Shown piece after piece: positions 44,689 through 54,990 of a DNA stretch of 64,000 bases. Positions within the stretch are counted from its first letter, which is position 1. The number at the start of each line of letters is the position of its first letter. The notes under the pieces were generated by a model. It worked only from the letters and a program-made list of their open reading frames with translations. It ran no database searches and was not told where the DNA came from. Origin of the DNA: Mucilaginibacter lappiensis (GTDB lineage: Bacteria; Bacteroidota; Bacteroidia; Sphingobacteriales; Sphingobacteriaceae); assembly GCF_900155965.1 (NCBI RefSeq), contig NZ_FTMG01000024.1:1-64000 (forward strand), read 5' to 3'. A program made the position numbers and the translations under genes.

Positions 44689-47082
44689 TTATAATTTTAT
44701 ATTAACCCTTTTCCCTTCGTACTGAACTACTTTATTGGCTTGCGCGGTAATTTTTAAGTTGGTGCCTTGCTGTTCATTAACCAGCACTACATTAAATTTG
44801 TGTGTTTTAAGCATTCCGGGAAATTTACCCTGGGTATCAGAAATAGTTAAACTGTGATTTTTATCATCCCAGGATAAAGTAAAAGTAGCATATGCTCCTT
44901 TTTCATAATCATAGTTATCATTTTCATCCTCATAGAACTTAAATATCCCATCTGTCCCAGGGTAAATACGAAGCTCAATTGGGCTACCAGGCTTTTCTGT
45001 TGCATACTCAACATCAGGCCCCATCGGTATTATTGAGCCTGCTTTTACGTATAAAGGCATAATATCAATGGGTGAAGCGGCATCTAATGTTTGCCCTCCC
45101 TCGTATTTTTTGCCCGTCCAGAAATCATACCATTGGGTTGCTGCCGGTAAATACACACTGCGGGTAATTTTGCCGGCGGCGGCGTTACTACCTGTATACA
45201 ATTGTTCGGTAACAGGATTTACCAGGAATGCCGGCCCAAACATATATTGATCAGCGATACTGTAAACTTTAGGATCGTTCCGAAAATCGAAGCTAAGTGC
45301 GCGCATCATCGTATAATTATCTGTAGTTACTTTTCCGGCCAGCGAGTAAATATAAGGTAGTAAGCGGTATCGTAATTTATCATAGTTCAACAGTATAGCT
45401 TTGGTTTTTGCATCCCAGTTATCTGAGAACAATGCTCTTTCACCTTTGCCATGGATACGGAATATAGGGCAAAACGTACCAAACTGGAACCAACGGGTAA
45501 ATAGTTCCCGGTTTTCGGGCTTTGACCAATCGGCAGCTTTCCAGTTCAGATGATATCCACCGATGTCAGATGTCCAGTAAGGTATACCTGAGGCACAAGC
45601 ATTAATACCCTGCGGTACTTGTATTTTATAGGATGCAAAAGTACAGCTAATATCAGACGACCATAAGGTTGTGGCATTGCGTTGCTGCCCCGCAAAAGCT
45701 TGCCTTACCAGGAAAAATGCCCGTTTGCCGGGAATATCTTTTCGCCAGCCACCGTAAATGCCTTTAGTGTGTTCTAAAGAGTAGGTGTTAAAATAATCTA
45801 TTCCCCTACCGCTGTAAAAGGTATCCTTACGGCGCTCATCAAGCAGGGCGCCATTATCCGGCTCGCATTGATCAACCCACCAGGCATCCCAACCATAGCA
45901 TTTCACTAAACTGTCACGAGCCTGCTCCCAGTATAAATCCCGGGCTTTGGGGTTATGTGCATCATAATAGGTATCAAAAGTGCGTGTAACTACATTATCC
46001 CAGGTAATATTGGTTAAATAGCCTCTACTTTTAAGTGCATCAAAATTGTGGGTTCCTTTACCAAACACAGGCCAAATAGAGATCATGGCATGTAAGTTTG
46101 CCTTATGCAGTTCATCAACCAAAGCTTTTGGGTCTGGGTATCTTTCGGGGTTCATGACATGCGAACCAATAGGCAATGGATCCCAGTAGTACCAGTCCTG
46201 CACAATTGCATCAACCGGGATGTGGTTATTGCGGTAATTATCTTTCACTTTTAATATTTCCTGCTGACTCATGTACCTGTCCTGAGATTGAAAAAGGCCG
46301 AATGACCATTTAGGAAACATAGGAGCCTTACCGGTTGCTTTACGGTAGAGATCAATGATGTGGTCAAAATCGGGTCCGTAAAAAAAGTAATAATCAATTT
46401 GTTTACCGCTTTCCGAAACGTATTTGAATTTGGTATTATTAGCCTCGGCTCCGTAAAAGTTGGATGCCGAATAATTATCCCACAATAAACCATAACCCTT
46501 GGTGGATAATAGAACGGGTATAGCGCCTGTCATATACTTAATGGCCATATCCTGGTTACGGCCTTTATAATTAATAGACAAAGAATCAACCGGATGACAA
46601 CCCAAACCAAATAGAGCCTCATCCTGGGGCGAGCAAAATTGGGTTGTACAGTTGTAGGTGTTTATGCCTGCAATAGTTGCTGCCAGCATTGATTTATTTT
46701 CTGTTTTATCCTCTGCTGTAATTACTTTTCCGGTTATTGTGGTGTAAGTAATAGCCTCGGTTATTTTATTAACCACAACTTTTAATGCGCCGGTATTAAT
46801 CACTACATTTCCATCAGACTCCGTTACTGTGAAACCAACACGGGATGCCCAATTGTTATTCACAACCAGTGATGGCGATTGTGAAAACGATTTCAAAATG
46901 GTGTATTTTACTTCAATAATATCGTCACGACATACTTTTATTTTCATCAGTCCCTTATCCAGTGAAAAGCTAACCCCATCAGCTTCTTTTTTATAGGATA
47001 TGATATTCGCGCTAACATTTTCAGCTTTTAGCCAAAAGCCGGTCAGTAGTATTAAAAACAGGATTAGTTTTTGCTTGAGCAT
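44689..47082 (-). CDS. GH31 alpha-xylosidase-like enzyme
   Basis: A 797-aa secreted GH31 enzyme (signal ends FWLKA). An N-terminal beta-sandwich precedes the catalytic TIM barrel. The nucleophile Asp is D404 in AWWVDQCEPD; the acid/base Asp is in LWSSDISCTF near 480. The FPKWSFGLFQSQDRY and WYYWDP motifs are of the GH31 alpha-xylosidase/CjXyl31A-like group. That group includes the key xyloglucan exo-enzyme, but this protein has no PA14 insert (usual length with PA14 is about 950). It would remove non-reducing xylose from xyloglucan oligosaccharides in the periplasm. Alpha-glucosidase is the main alternative. Confidence 0.82.
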   Translation of the reverse strand: MLKQKLILFLILLTGFWLKAENVSANIISYKKEADGVSFSLDKGLMKIKVCRDDIIEVKYTILKSFSQSPSLVVNNNWASRVGFTVTESDGNVVINTGALKVVVNKITEAITYTTITGKVITAEDKTENKSMLAATIAGINTYNCTTQFCSPQDEALFGLGCHPVDSLSINYKGRNQDMAIKYMTGAIPVLLSTKGYGLLWDNYSASNFYGAEANNTKFKYVSESGKQIDYYFFYGPDFDHIIDLYRKATGKAPMFPKWSFGLFQSQDRYMSQQEILKVKDNYRNNHIPVDAIVQDWYYWDPLPIGSHVMNPERYPDPKALVDELHKANLHAMISIWPVFGKGTHNFDALKSRGYLTNITWDNVVTRTFDTYYDAHNPKARDLYWEQARDSLVKCYGWDAWWVDQCEPDNGALLDERRKDTFYSGRGIDYFNTYSLEHTKGIYGGWRKDIPGKRAFFLVRQAFAGQQRNATTLWSSDISCTFASYKIQVPQGINACASGIPYWTSDIGGYHLNWKAADWSKPENRELFTRWFQFGTFCPIFRIHGKGERALFSDNWDAKTKAILLNYDKLRYRLLPYIYSLAGKVTTDNYTMMRALSFDFRNDPKVYSIADQYMFGPAFLVNPVTEQLYTGSNAAAGKITRSVYLPAATQWYDFWTGKKYEGGQTLDAASPIDIMPLYVKAGSIIPMGPDVEYATEKPGSPIELRIYPGTDGIFKFYEDENDNYDYEKGAYATFTLSWDDKNHSLTISDTQGKFPGMLKTHKFNVVLVNEQQGTNLKITAQANKVVQYEGKRVNIKL

Positions 47083-47786
47083 AATTTGAGTTTATATAAT
47101 TTATATCAATTGGTATGTATGGCGTTTTATTTACTAAGCTCCACTGTAAACCCCTCCGTACAATTTGGTATCGCCGGTGATACTTAATAACAGTTCTTTA
47201 GTGCCCATCACTATCTTTCTAGCACACTTATTAAATATTATTACAGATGTGGAATTAGTTTATAGCGCGGCTAAATTATGCGGTTTTATTGGTGTACTAC
47301 TTCCTGTTATGTTTAAAAATAGGTAGCGAAATGTTAACTTCAGCTGCGTAGCAGAGGTATTTTCACGCTTTCTGGTCAGCTTATATCAATTTGCCCTATA
47401 GGCTAGGATTTCTCGATACCCCTTATTTGTTGCTTACAAAAATATATTTGATTACAAACCGTTTACGTGTTCACAGTTAAAGGTCTACTTGATATCCTCT
47501 TCATTTATCTCCTGCTTGTTCAGGTTATAAAACGGAATAAATCTGAAACATTTGAATACCTATTTATTAACAAAAGATACCTATGGCGCAAACTGCTTAA
47601 GATTATTTTTGATCGTCAAAAATACTGATCCAATAGACCAATAAACCAATTTACCTTTTACAACCGAGACAAAGGGCATTTGATTTCATTTCGCAATCGA
47701 TTGTAATTCTTTACAGTTTTTCATTAGTGTTAATACAACAATTAATTACCTTCAAAATCAAATTAATAAACTTCAAACCATCAATT
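47083..47786. promoter_or_regulatory. Divergent promoter region between GH31 and second SusC
   Basis: A 704-bp gap driving GH31 leftwards and SusC rightwards. The clearest site is the perfect 10-bp palindrome CAATCGATTG (47694-47703), within CGCAATCGATTGTA. It has the centre and half-site look of a LacI-family operator. It is 93 bp before the chosen SusC start. AAACCGTTTACGTG at about 47457-47470 is weaker and similar in flavour. No LacI-family gene is in the window. Confidence 0.35.
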
Positions 47787-50700
47787 ATGAGAATGAAAAT
47801 TACTAACCTGACAAGGCTGTTAAGACCAGCCAAATTACGGCTCCTGTTTCTGCTACTGGTGTCTATGAGTACATTGTCTGTTATGGCACAAACAACCCCT
47901 GTTAAAGGAATAGTAACGTCGTCGGACGATGGCCGTCCCCTACCCGGTGTTACCGTAGTGGAAAAAGGAAAACAAAATGGAATTATTACCCAGGAGGATG
48001 GTTCTTACTCCCTAAACGTATCAGGAGACGCTACCCTGGTATTTTCGTTTATCGGCTTTGGTAAACAGGAGATAAAAGTAAGTGGTCGCAGCCTGATTAA
48101 CGTTAAACTACAGTCAGATAACCAGGCGCTTAACGAGGTCGTGGTGATCGGTTACGGATCAGCGAGAAAAAAGGATCTGGTTGGCTCGGTGAATGTAGTG
48201 GCCGCAAAAGATGCCGGGGCCAATACTTCAACCAGTGCATCCCAATTATTGATCGGCAAGGCTCCGGGTGTACAGGTAGTCAATACCAATGGCCTACCAG
48301 GCTCAAATGCCCAGATCATCGTGCGGGGTACAGGCTCTTTTACAAGTGTTGATCCCTTATACGTAATTGATGGTATACAAGGTGATGGAAACCTGTTTAA
48401 TACTATTAGCCCAAATGACATTGAAAATATCACCGTATTAAAAGATGCCGCTTCCATAGCCATCTATGGTGTTGCCGGTGCCAATGGGGTTGTCATTATC
48501 ACTACCAAAAAAGGTAAAAAAGGTACCACACAGGTGTCTTTTAACTCGCAGGTAGGTTCTTCATCAGCCTGGAAACAACTTGATCTGCTCAAAGCCAATG
48601 ATTATGTTAACCTGATCAAAGATATCGTTGCAACGAACAAAGGCACATTACCGGCAAAATTTAATACGCCGGATGTGCTTGTTGACCGTGTAGACTGGCA
48701 AAAGGCCATATTTAAGACAGCGTTGAGTACCCAAAATGATGTTAATGTGAGCGGCGGCAGCGACAAGGTATTGTATAACATGTCATTGGGCTACAACACG
48801 CAGGACGCTATTGTAAAAGACTATAATTTCAGAAGGCTGAACAGTCGTTTTTCATTGGATGAAAAGCTTGGCCGCTTTCATTTCGGGCAAAGCCTGAGTG
48901 TGCGGTACACCACCACCAAAGGGCAGGCGGCAAGTATTGTAAATGCCATAACCTATGCACCTTACAAGCCAATTTATGATCCGTCTGTTTTGGGTGGTTA
49001 TTCCATCGTTACCAATGTTGATGATAACAGCAATGTACCAAACCCACTGCAGAATTTAGGCGTTCAGACGCTTAGCAGTAACGACCTGGTACTATATCCC
49101 CAGGTATTTGGAGAAGTAAATATCTTACAGGGGTTAACGCTCAGATCTCAGCTGGCAGCTGTGTATGGCAATACCACAAGTGATTCTTATCAGATACCCT
49201 ACGTGGGATCAAATAACCTGGGTAATAGCCGTCAGGCAGGAAGAACTTTCAATACCTACTCTAATTACACATTTGAAAACTACCTGTCCTTTAACCGCAC
49301 ATTTGGCAAACACAATATATCGGCCACAGTGGGTACCAGTTACATCGACGCAGGAACGAACAAATATCTGAATGTATTGGGTACGGGTATGTTAACTGAT
49401 AATGTAAAGGATATTGGAGTTGCACCAACCATTGCCAGCCTGGGCAATTCCACCAATTATTATACGCAGTTCGGCCGGGCCATTTCTTACTATGGCCGCG
49501 TGATATACACCTTTAATGACCGTTATATATTATCAGCCAGTATCCGCCGCGATGGCTCCTCTAATTTCGGGCCCCAAAACCGCTATGGTAATTTTCCGGG
49601 TGTAGGCTTTGCCTGGCGCTTTATTGACGAAGATTTTATCAAATCAACATTCCCGTTTCTTAGTGACGGCAAACTGCGTATAGGATACGGCCGCAGTGGT
49701 AACAACAAATTTGGATTAACCAACACCCAGGTATTTGCTTTTGCTGGTAACCCGGCAGGTAACTTGGTATATTCTTTAGGGCAAAATGAAACTTTTGTTA
49801 ATGGGGCAACCGTCGCCTCTATCGCTAACCCTTTGCTCAAATGGGAGCAAACCGCGCAAACCGATGCGGGTATTGACCTCGGTTTCCTGAACAACAGACT
49901 CACCGTAACTGCTGATTATTATAACCGGAAGAGTACCGGTTTATTGGTAGCTATTCCCATACCAACCAGTTTGGGCATTGGAGGCTTAAGCGGGATCGGC
50001 AGCACTGAAGTAGTTAACGCGGCCGATGTGCAGAACAGGGGTATTGAACTACAGGTAAGCTATCAGGCTAAAATCAATAATGATCTTGGGTTTAACATCA
50101 GTGCCAATGGCGCATATAATAAAAATAAAACACTATCATTGGGCGCACAGTCTCCAACCCCGATTATATCAGGAGTATTTGACAACCTAAATGGTATTAC
50201 CTTAACCAAACCGGGAATACCAGTCGGTGCCTTTTATGGCTACCGGGTTGATCATGTCGCTAAGGATCAGGCCGAAATAGATGCCTTAAACGCAGTCGCC
50301 ATCCAAAAATCCGGTGGAAAAACCACTGTTTATCAACCAGGTTTGTTACCGGGTGATTTTATATTTAAAGACTTGAATGGTGACGGTGTAGTAGATGACA
50401 AAGACCAACAAGTATTGGGAAGCTCAATGCCCAAATATATATTCGGTTTTAACGCAGGTGTTACCTATAAGAATTTTGATCTGAACATTGTTATTTCCGG
50501 CGTTGCGGGGGTACAACTGGTAAACTCATTGAAATTCTTTACCGAAAATGCTTCAACCGGGCATAATGCGACCACAGCGATCCTCGGTCGTTGGGAAAAA
50601 CCAGGTGATGTGGCAACATTGCCCAGGGCTGCACAGAATGTGACTGCATCAGGCAACTTAAGGCCATCTGACTTTTTTGTTGAAAACGGTTCTTATCTGC

Positions 50701-50951
50701 GGGCACGTAATATAACATTGGGCTATACCTTCACCAAGGCTGCCCTCAAATCTTTCTCGGGTAATGTACTGAGCAGGTTGAGGGTCTATATCGCCGCGCA
50801 GAATCTGTTTACCATAACCGGTTATAAAGGATATGACCCGGAAGTAAGCGCCCAGGGTAGCAATGGCGATTACATATTTAACCGCGGTATTGATGACGGG
50901 CAGATTCCACAACCGCGTACATTTTTGGCAGGAGTACAAGTTGGATTTTAA
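47787..50951 (+). CDS. SusC/RagA family TonB-linked outer membrane transporter (second locus)
   Basis: A 1054-aa protein. ATG at 47787 is chosen because it begins the signal peptide (MRMKITNLTRLLR...LSVMAQ); the longer frame adds 20 non-signal residues. A carboxypeptidase-regulatory domain follows (VKGIVTSSDDGRPLPGVTVV), then LNEVVVIGYGSARKKDLVGSV, the plug (VIDGIQG, LKDAASIAIYGVAGANGVVIITT), and the barrel. SusD follows 27 bp later. The pair has no dedicated regulator gene beside it. The cargo is unknown; the downstream GH39-like enzyme hints at a xylose- or arabinose-containing glycan. Confidence 0.93.
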   Translation: MRMKITNLTRLLRPAKLRLLFLLLVSMSTLSVMAQTTPVKGIVTSSDDGRPLPGVTVVEKGKQNGIITQEDGSYSLNVSGDATLVFSFIGFGKQEIKVSGRSLINVKLQSDNQALNEVVVIGYGSARKKDLVGSVNVVAAKDAGANTSTSASQLLIGKAPGVQVVNTNGLPGSNAQIIVRGTGSFTSVDPLYVIDGIQGDGNLFNTISPNDIENITVLKDAASIAIYGVAGANGVVIITTKKGKKGTTQVSFNSQVGSSSAWKQLDLLKANDYVNLIKDIVATNKGTLPAKFNTPDVLVDRVDWQKAIFKTALSTQNDVNVSGGSDKVLYNMSLGYNTQDAIVKDYNFRRLNSRFSLDEKLGRFHFGQSLSVRYTTTKGQAASIVNAITYAPYKPIYDPSVLGGYSIVTNVDDNSNVPNPLQNLGVQTLSSNDLVLYPQVFGEVNILQGLTLRSQLAAVYGNTTSDSYQIPYVGSNNLGNSRQAGRTFNTYSNYTFENYLSFNRTFGKHNISATVGTSYIDAGTNKYLNVLGTGMLTDNVKDIGVAPTIASLGNSTNYYTQFGRAISYYGRVIYTFNDRYILSASIRRDGSSNFGPQNRYGNFPGVGFAWRFIDEDFIKSTFPFLSDGKLRIGYGRSGNNKFGLTNTQVFAFAGNPAGNLVYSLGQNETFVNGATVASIANPLLKWEQTAQTDAGIDLGFLNNRLTVTADYYNRKSTGLLVAIPIPTSLGIGGLSGIGSTEVVNAADVQNRGIELQVSYQAKINNDLGFNISANGAYNKNKTLSLGAQSPTPIISGVFDNLNGITLTKPGIPVGAFYGYRVDHVAKDQAEIDALNAVAIQKSGGKTTVYQPGLLPGDFIFKDLNGDGVVDDKDQQVLGSSMPKYIFGFNAGVTYKNFDLNIVISGVAGVQLVNSLKFFTENASTGHNATTAILGRWEKPGDVATLPRAAQNVTASGNLRPSDFFVENGSYLRARNITLGYTFTKAALKSFSGNVLSRLRVYIAAQNLFTITGYKGYDPEVSAQGSNGDYIFNRGIDDGQIPQPRTFLAGVQVGF

Positions 50952-50978
50952 CTACAGTAAAACATTAACGATACGAAC

Positions 50979-52622
50979 ATGAAAAAATATATTAAATATC
51001 TGATAGCCGTATGTGTAACCCTTACGGCAGGAGGATGTAAAAAAGACCTGAACCTGGTGAATAAAAGCGCTTACACCTATGATACTTTTTTTACCAGCGA
51101 CGCGGCAATTAACCAGGGCGTAATAGCCGATTATGCTACTTTTCTGCACGTTGGTTTATGGGCCAGGGAGTGGTATTATATCTTTGATTTAATGGGTTAT
51201 GATGCCAAAAATGACGCGGCATTGCAGGGAGATCTATTGGGACTTGCACAGTACAATTTCTCTGCAAACCAGCCTCAGCTGGATGCCATGTGGGCTTCGT
51301 TGTACCGGATGATCCTGCGATCAAACGTGGTAATTAACCGCGCACAGGCCTGGACTCCCGCCAATACTACCGAACAAGCCCATCAGAAGCAATATATCGC
51401 CGAAGCTAAGTTTTTGCGCGCTTATGCCTATTTTAATCTGGTTAACTTATATGGACGCGTACCGTTGCGTACAGATTACCAACCGCAACCCACTTCTGAT
51501 CAAATTAACCTGCCACGTACCGCCGTTGCTGATATATGGGCTTTTGTAGAAAAAGACCTGAAAGATGCGGAAACCGATCTTCCGCTCTCCTATGCAGCTA
51601 CCGATTATGGCCGGGCTACTAAAGGAGCCGCTACCGCATTGCTGGGCAAATCATATCTATATGAAAAAAAATGGACAGATGCCGTTGCTGAACTGACTAA
51701 ATTAACTCAGCCTCCTTTTACCTATGCATTAGCACCACAGTATAATGATCTGTTTGATGACCCTAACCAGGATGATCCAGGCAAAAACCCGGAAACAATC
51801 TTACAGGTAATGAATCAGGCATGGACTGACTGGGGCATTGGTAACCAATATTATCTATTTGGAGGAGAGGAAGTATGGGGAGGTAAGGCAACGCACTCTG
51901 CGCGCGCGCAGGAATATGGCTTTAATGACTGGAGCAATACATTTATTACTACAACTGCTGTAAAGGCATTCACCTATCCCAATCCGCAAACCAACGCCAC
52001 TTATGTTGATCCGCGTGCCGCTTATACCTTTTATGGGGATGCAGCCAGTGGCGGTCAAACAGCATATTGTCAGTCATGCGCTATCAGTTCAAGTATCCCC
52101 AAAGTACCCATTCCATATCCTTATAAATATGATGCCAATGGCAATCTTATCACAGCGACCACCGGCTACCATTGGTTAAAATATGAATATTATAATAAAG
52201 TAGAATCCTTTGGAGGCCCGCAAAGTGGTATCAATGGCCAGGTAATACGCTATGCCGATGTATTATTAATGCTGGCCGAGGCGTACATACAACAAGGAAA
52301 TACGGGTGGTCAGCCGCTGGCATTGATTAATCAGGTGCGTAGCAGACCGAGTGTAAATGCCCCGCTGTACACTTCATTAGGCGGTCAGTCACAAGCCATG
52401 ACCATACTAATGCGGGAAAGACAACTGGAATTAACCGGCGAACAATCGCGTTATTTTGACTTGATTCGCTGGGGTATAGCCAAGCAAACCATTAATTCGG
52501 AAAGGCAAGCAGAAGATGGCACGCAGCCATTTCAGGATAAAAATGTTTTATTACCTATTCCTATATCTGAAAAAAATGCCAACCCGAATGTAGCCAAAGA
52601 TATCGGTGGAGATTGGAACTAA
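50979..52622 (+). CDS. SusD/RagB family lipoprotein (second locus)
   Basis: A 547-aa lipoprotein: signal LIAVCVTLTAGGC with Cys20, then KKDLNLVNKSAY. SusD helices carry AKFLRAYAYFNLVNLYGRVP (the RAYAYF motif), and the C-terminus has MTILMRERQLELTGEQSRYFDLIRWG. An internal pair CQSC lies near residue 365. It partners the SusC immediately upstream. A strong hairpin follows about 90 bp after the stop. Confidence 0.93.
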   Translation: MKKYIKYLIAVCVTLTAGGCKKDLNLVNKSAYTYDTFFTSDAAINQGVIADYATFLHVGLWAREWYYIFDLMGYDAKNDAALQGDLLGLAQYNFSANQPQLDAMWASLYRMILRSNVVINRAQAWTPANTTEQAHQKQYIAEAKFLRAYAYFNLVNLYGRVPLRTDYQPQPTSDQINLPRTAVADIWAFVEKDLKDAETDLPLSYAATDYGRATKGAATALLGKSYLYEKKWTDAVAELTKLTQPPFTYALAPQYNDLFDDPNQDDPGKNPETILQVMNQAWTDWGIGNQYYLFGGEEVWGGKATHSARAQEYGFNDWSNTFITTTAVKAFTYPNPQTNATYVDPRAAYTFYGDAASGGQTAYCQSCAISSSIPKVPIPYPYKYDANGNLITATTGYHWLKYEYYNKVESFGGPQSGINGQVIRYADVLLMLAEAYIQQGNTGGQPLALINQVRSRPSVNAPLYTSLGGQSQAMTILMRERQLELTGEQSRYFDLIRWGIAKQTINSERQAEDGTQPFQDKNVLLPIPISEKNANPNVAKDIGGDWN

Positions 52623-52703
52623 ATTGTGCTATAATATCAAATAACAAAAAACCGGCTATTAAATATAATTGTCATACACCCTACATCTATTGAAAACAAC
52701 TAG

Positions 52704-52748
52704 TTTTAACCCGCGTGATCCGATGAAATTGGATCATGCGGGAAAAAA
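52704..52748 (+). terminator. Hairpin after the second SusD gene
   Basis: CCCGCGTGATCC (52710-52721) pairs with GGATCATGCGGG (52731-52742) with one wobble and a 9-nt loop. The stem is extended by flanking AGTTTT and AAAACT. Only an A run follows on the plus strand, so it may attenuate rather than stop transcription into GH39. Confidence 0.55.
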
Positions 52749-52858
52749 CTAACAGAAAATTTGTTCGTCCGGTGCCAAATACGGAATAATGTTCCTCCGG
52801 GCAATTTCTGCAGACGGGGCAAGCGCACTTTAATACCTGTTCTAATTAAAACTAATTA

Positions 52859-54466
52859 ATGATCATGAGAATTTCGTTTTTTTTACCCCTTTTATCCTGC
52901 ATTATTATTTTATGGACAGTATCGTTTACCAGCTATGGGCAGGAAAAAATTCCGCCGGTCTCTGTGAAGGTGAATCTATTGCAAAGTCAGGCCCCCCTGC
53001 CACCGGTATGGGAGTTTTTTGGATATGATGAGGCTAATTATACCTATATGAAAGATGGTCGTAAGCTATTGAGCGAACTTGCCGCATTAAGCCCGGTAAG
53101 GGTAAATATTAGAGCTCACAATATGCTAACCTCCGGCAATGGGATTCCTGGTTTAAAATGGAGTTCGACTAATGCCTACACAGAAGATAAAAATGGGAAA
53201 CCTGTTTATAACTGGAAAATCGTGGACAGTATTTTTGACACATATATTCAACGTGGTATGAAACCGCTTGTGGAGGTCGGATTTATGCCCGAAGCCCTGT
53301 CCACCACACCGGGTTCTGTTACCGAGCAGGCTGCTACCGATAAGAGCAATAAACATTATTCCGGATGGGCTTATCCACCGAAGGATTATAAAAAATGGGC
53401 CGCGTTAGTTTATCAATGGGTAAAACATTCTATACAACGATATGGAAAGGCAGAGGTAGAAGGATGGTACTGGGAGGTCTGGAACGAACCGGATTTAAGT
53501 TTTTATTGGAAAGGAACACCGGAGGAGTACAACAAATTGTATGACTACACGGCCGATGCGGTTAAAAGAGCATTACCTACGGCAAAGGTAGGCGGCCCTG
53601 AAACTACCAGTCCCGATGGCAAATCCGGAGGTGAGTATATACGTCAATTTTTGACTCATGTGGTTAGTGGTATCAACAACGCTACCGGCAAAAGAGGCGT
53701 GCCTCTTGATTTTATCTCCTTTCATGCCAAAGGTTCGCCCAAACTTGTCGACGGCGTGGTTTGGATGAATATGGGCAACCAGCTAAGAAGCATTGACAAA
53801 GGATTTGAAATCGTTTCCTCTATTCCAGCCCTAAAAAATTTACCGATCATCATAGGAGAATCAGACCCGGAAGGTTGTGCCGCGTGTTCAGAAGACTTAC
53901 ACCCCGAAAATGCCTACCGGAATGGCACGATGTATGCCGTTTACACTGCTGCTTCCATGTCACGCACCTACGATCTGGCCAAAAAAAGAGGCGTTAACCT
54001 GGCGGGCGTTGTTACCTGGGGATTTGAGTTTGAAGACCAGCCTTACTTTAAAGGATTTAGGGATCTGGCGACTAACGGAATTGACAAACCTGTTCTAAAT
54101 GTGTTCAGGATGCTGGGTATGATGCGGGGTAACCGGATTGCGACGGAATCCACTTCTATGCAAAACTATATGACCATCCGCGATTCCAGCGTTAGGGGTC
54201 AAGAGCCCGATGTGAATACTTTAGCCACTAAAAGTGCCCATTCTGCCGCGGTTTTGGTGTGGAACTATCATGACAAAAATGATATTAATTTCCGCCCGAC
54301 GCCAGTCTCGGTTACCATAAAAGGGCTTCCGCAACAAAGAGTTTTATTGACCCGATATATTATTGACCAGGGTAACAGTAACTCATTCGCTGCATGGAAA
54401 AAATGGGTTCTCCAAAGGCTCCCACGGCAGAGGAATATAAAATACTGGAAGCTGCTGGTCAGCTAA
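52859..54466 (+). CDS. GH39-like glycosidase (beta-xylosidase type), 3' end out of frame
   Basis: A 535-aa predicted product with a signal peptide (ends SFTSYGQ). GH39 barrel landmarks are the acid/base Glu in YWEVWNEPDLSFYW (E210) and a likely nucleophile in IIIGESDPEG (~E334). GH39 enzymes cut beta-xylosides or related alpha-iduronides/beta-glycosides. After FAAWKKW the frame runs into unrelated residues and stops at 54466. Adding one A to the six-A run near 54397-54402 restores KKMGSPKAPTAEEYKIL ... LLKIIW to a stop at 54568-54570. So the true gene is probably 52859-54570. It is a single homopolymer lesion, either natural or a sequencing error. Confidence 0.8.
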   Translation: MIMRISFFLPLLSCIIILWTVSFTSYGQEKIPPVSVKVNLLQSQAPLPPVWEFFGYDEANYTYMKDGRKLLSELAALSPVRVNIRAHNMLTSGNGIPGLKWSSTNAYTEDKNGKPVYNWKIVDSIFDTYIQRGMKPLVEVGFMPEALSTTPGSVTEQAATDKSNKHYSGWAYPPKDYKKWAALVYQWVKHSIQRYGKAEVEGWYWEVWNEPDLSFYWKGTPEEYNKLYDYTADAVKRALPTAKVGGPETTSPDGKSGGEYIRQFLTHVVSGINNATGKRGVPLDFISFHAKGSPKLVDGVVWMNMGNQLRSIDKGFEIVSSIPALKNLPIIIGESDPEGCAACSEDLHPENAYRNGTMYAVYTAASMSRTYDLAKKRGVNLAGVVTWGFEFEDQPYFKGFRDLATNGIDKPVLNVFRMLGMMRGNRIATESTSMQNYMTIRDSSVRGQEPDVNTLATKSAHSAAVLVWNYHDKNDINFRPTPVSVTIKGLPQQRVLLTRYIIDQGNSNSFAAWKKWVLQRLPRQRNIKYWKLLVS

Positions 54467-54570
54467 AGGAAGCTTATTCTCCCCAATACATCACACCTGT
54501 AAACGGTGAAACGAAAGTCGATTTTGATCTGGAAAGACAAGGAATTACTTTATTAAAAATCATTTGGTAA

Positions 54571-54990
54571 ACTTATTTAAAAAACGGTCGCATGGACTGA
54601 AGGTAAAGTATTTTAAGCGGTTAAGGTACAGTGAGACAATATGATAAGACAAGACAGTAGAGGATGCACTTCGAAGTTATTCTACTATTTTTGTTATAAC
54701 CAATTTAACCTCAAAAACCATATGGCTTGTGCTTACTTTCATTTTTGAATGTAATAAGCATATGTCTAAAGTTTTTAAAGGCGGTTTACTGTATTATTAC
54801 TTTTTGCATATTTGAAATTGCCGGGTTATCAAGAATAATTTCACCATTAAGAATACAAGAGAATGCTTAGCAGCGTCATTTTTTATTCCATCTTTTTGAT
54901 TTACTTTTTAAACTATCGCAGGACAAATCTCACATTAGGATACCAGTTCTATAAACTAACAAACCAGGTAACAATTTCTTAAATAAATCC
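54571..54990. other. Intergenic region before the sigma-factor gene
   Basis: A 420-bp AT-rich gap. Around 54655-54690 AGTAGA and TCTACT flank an ACTTCGAAGT palindrome and are followed by ATTTTT, a weak terminator-like structure after GH39. The sigma-factor promoter should be in the last ~150 bp. No ORF seen. Confidence 0.4.
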
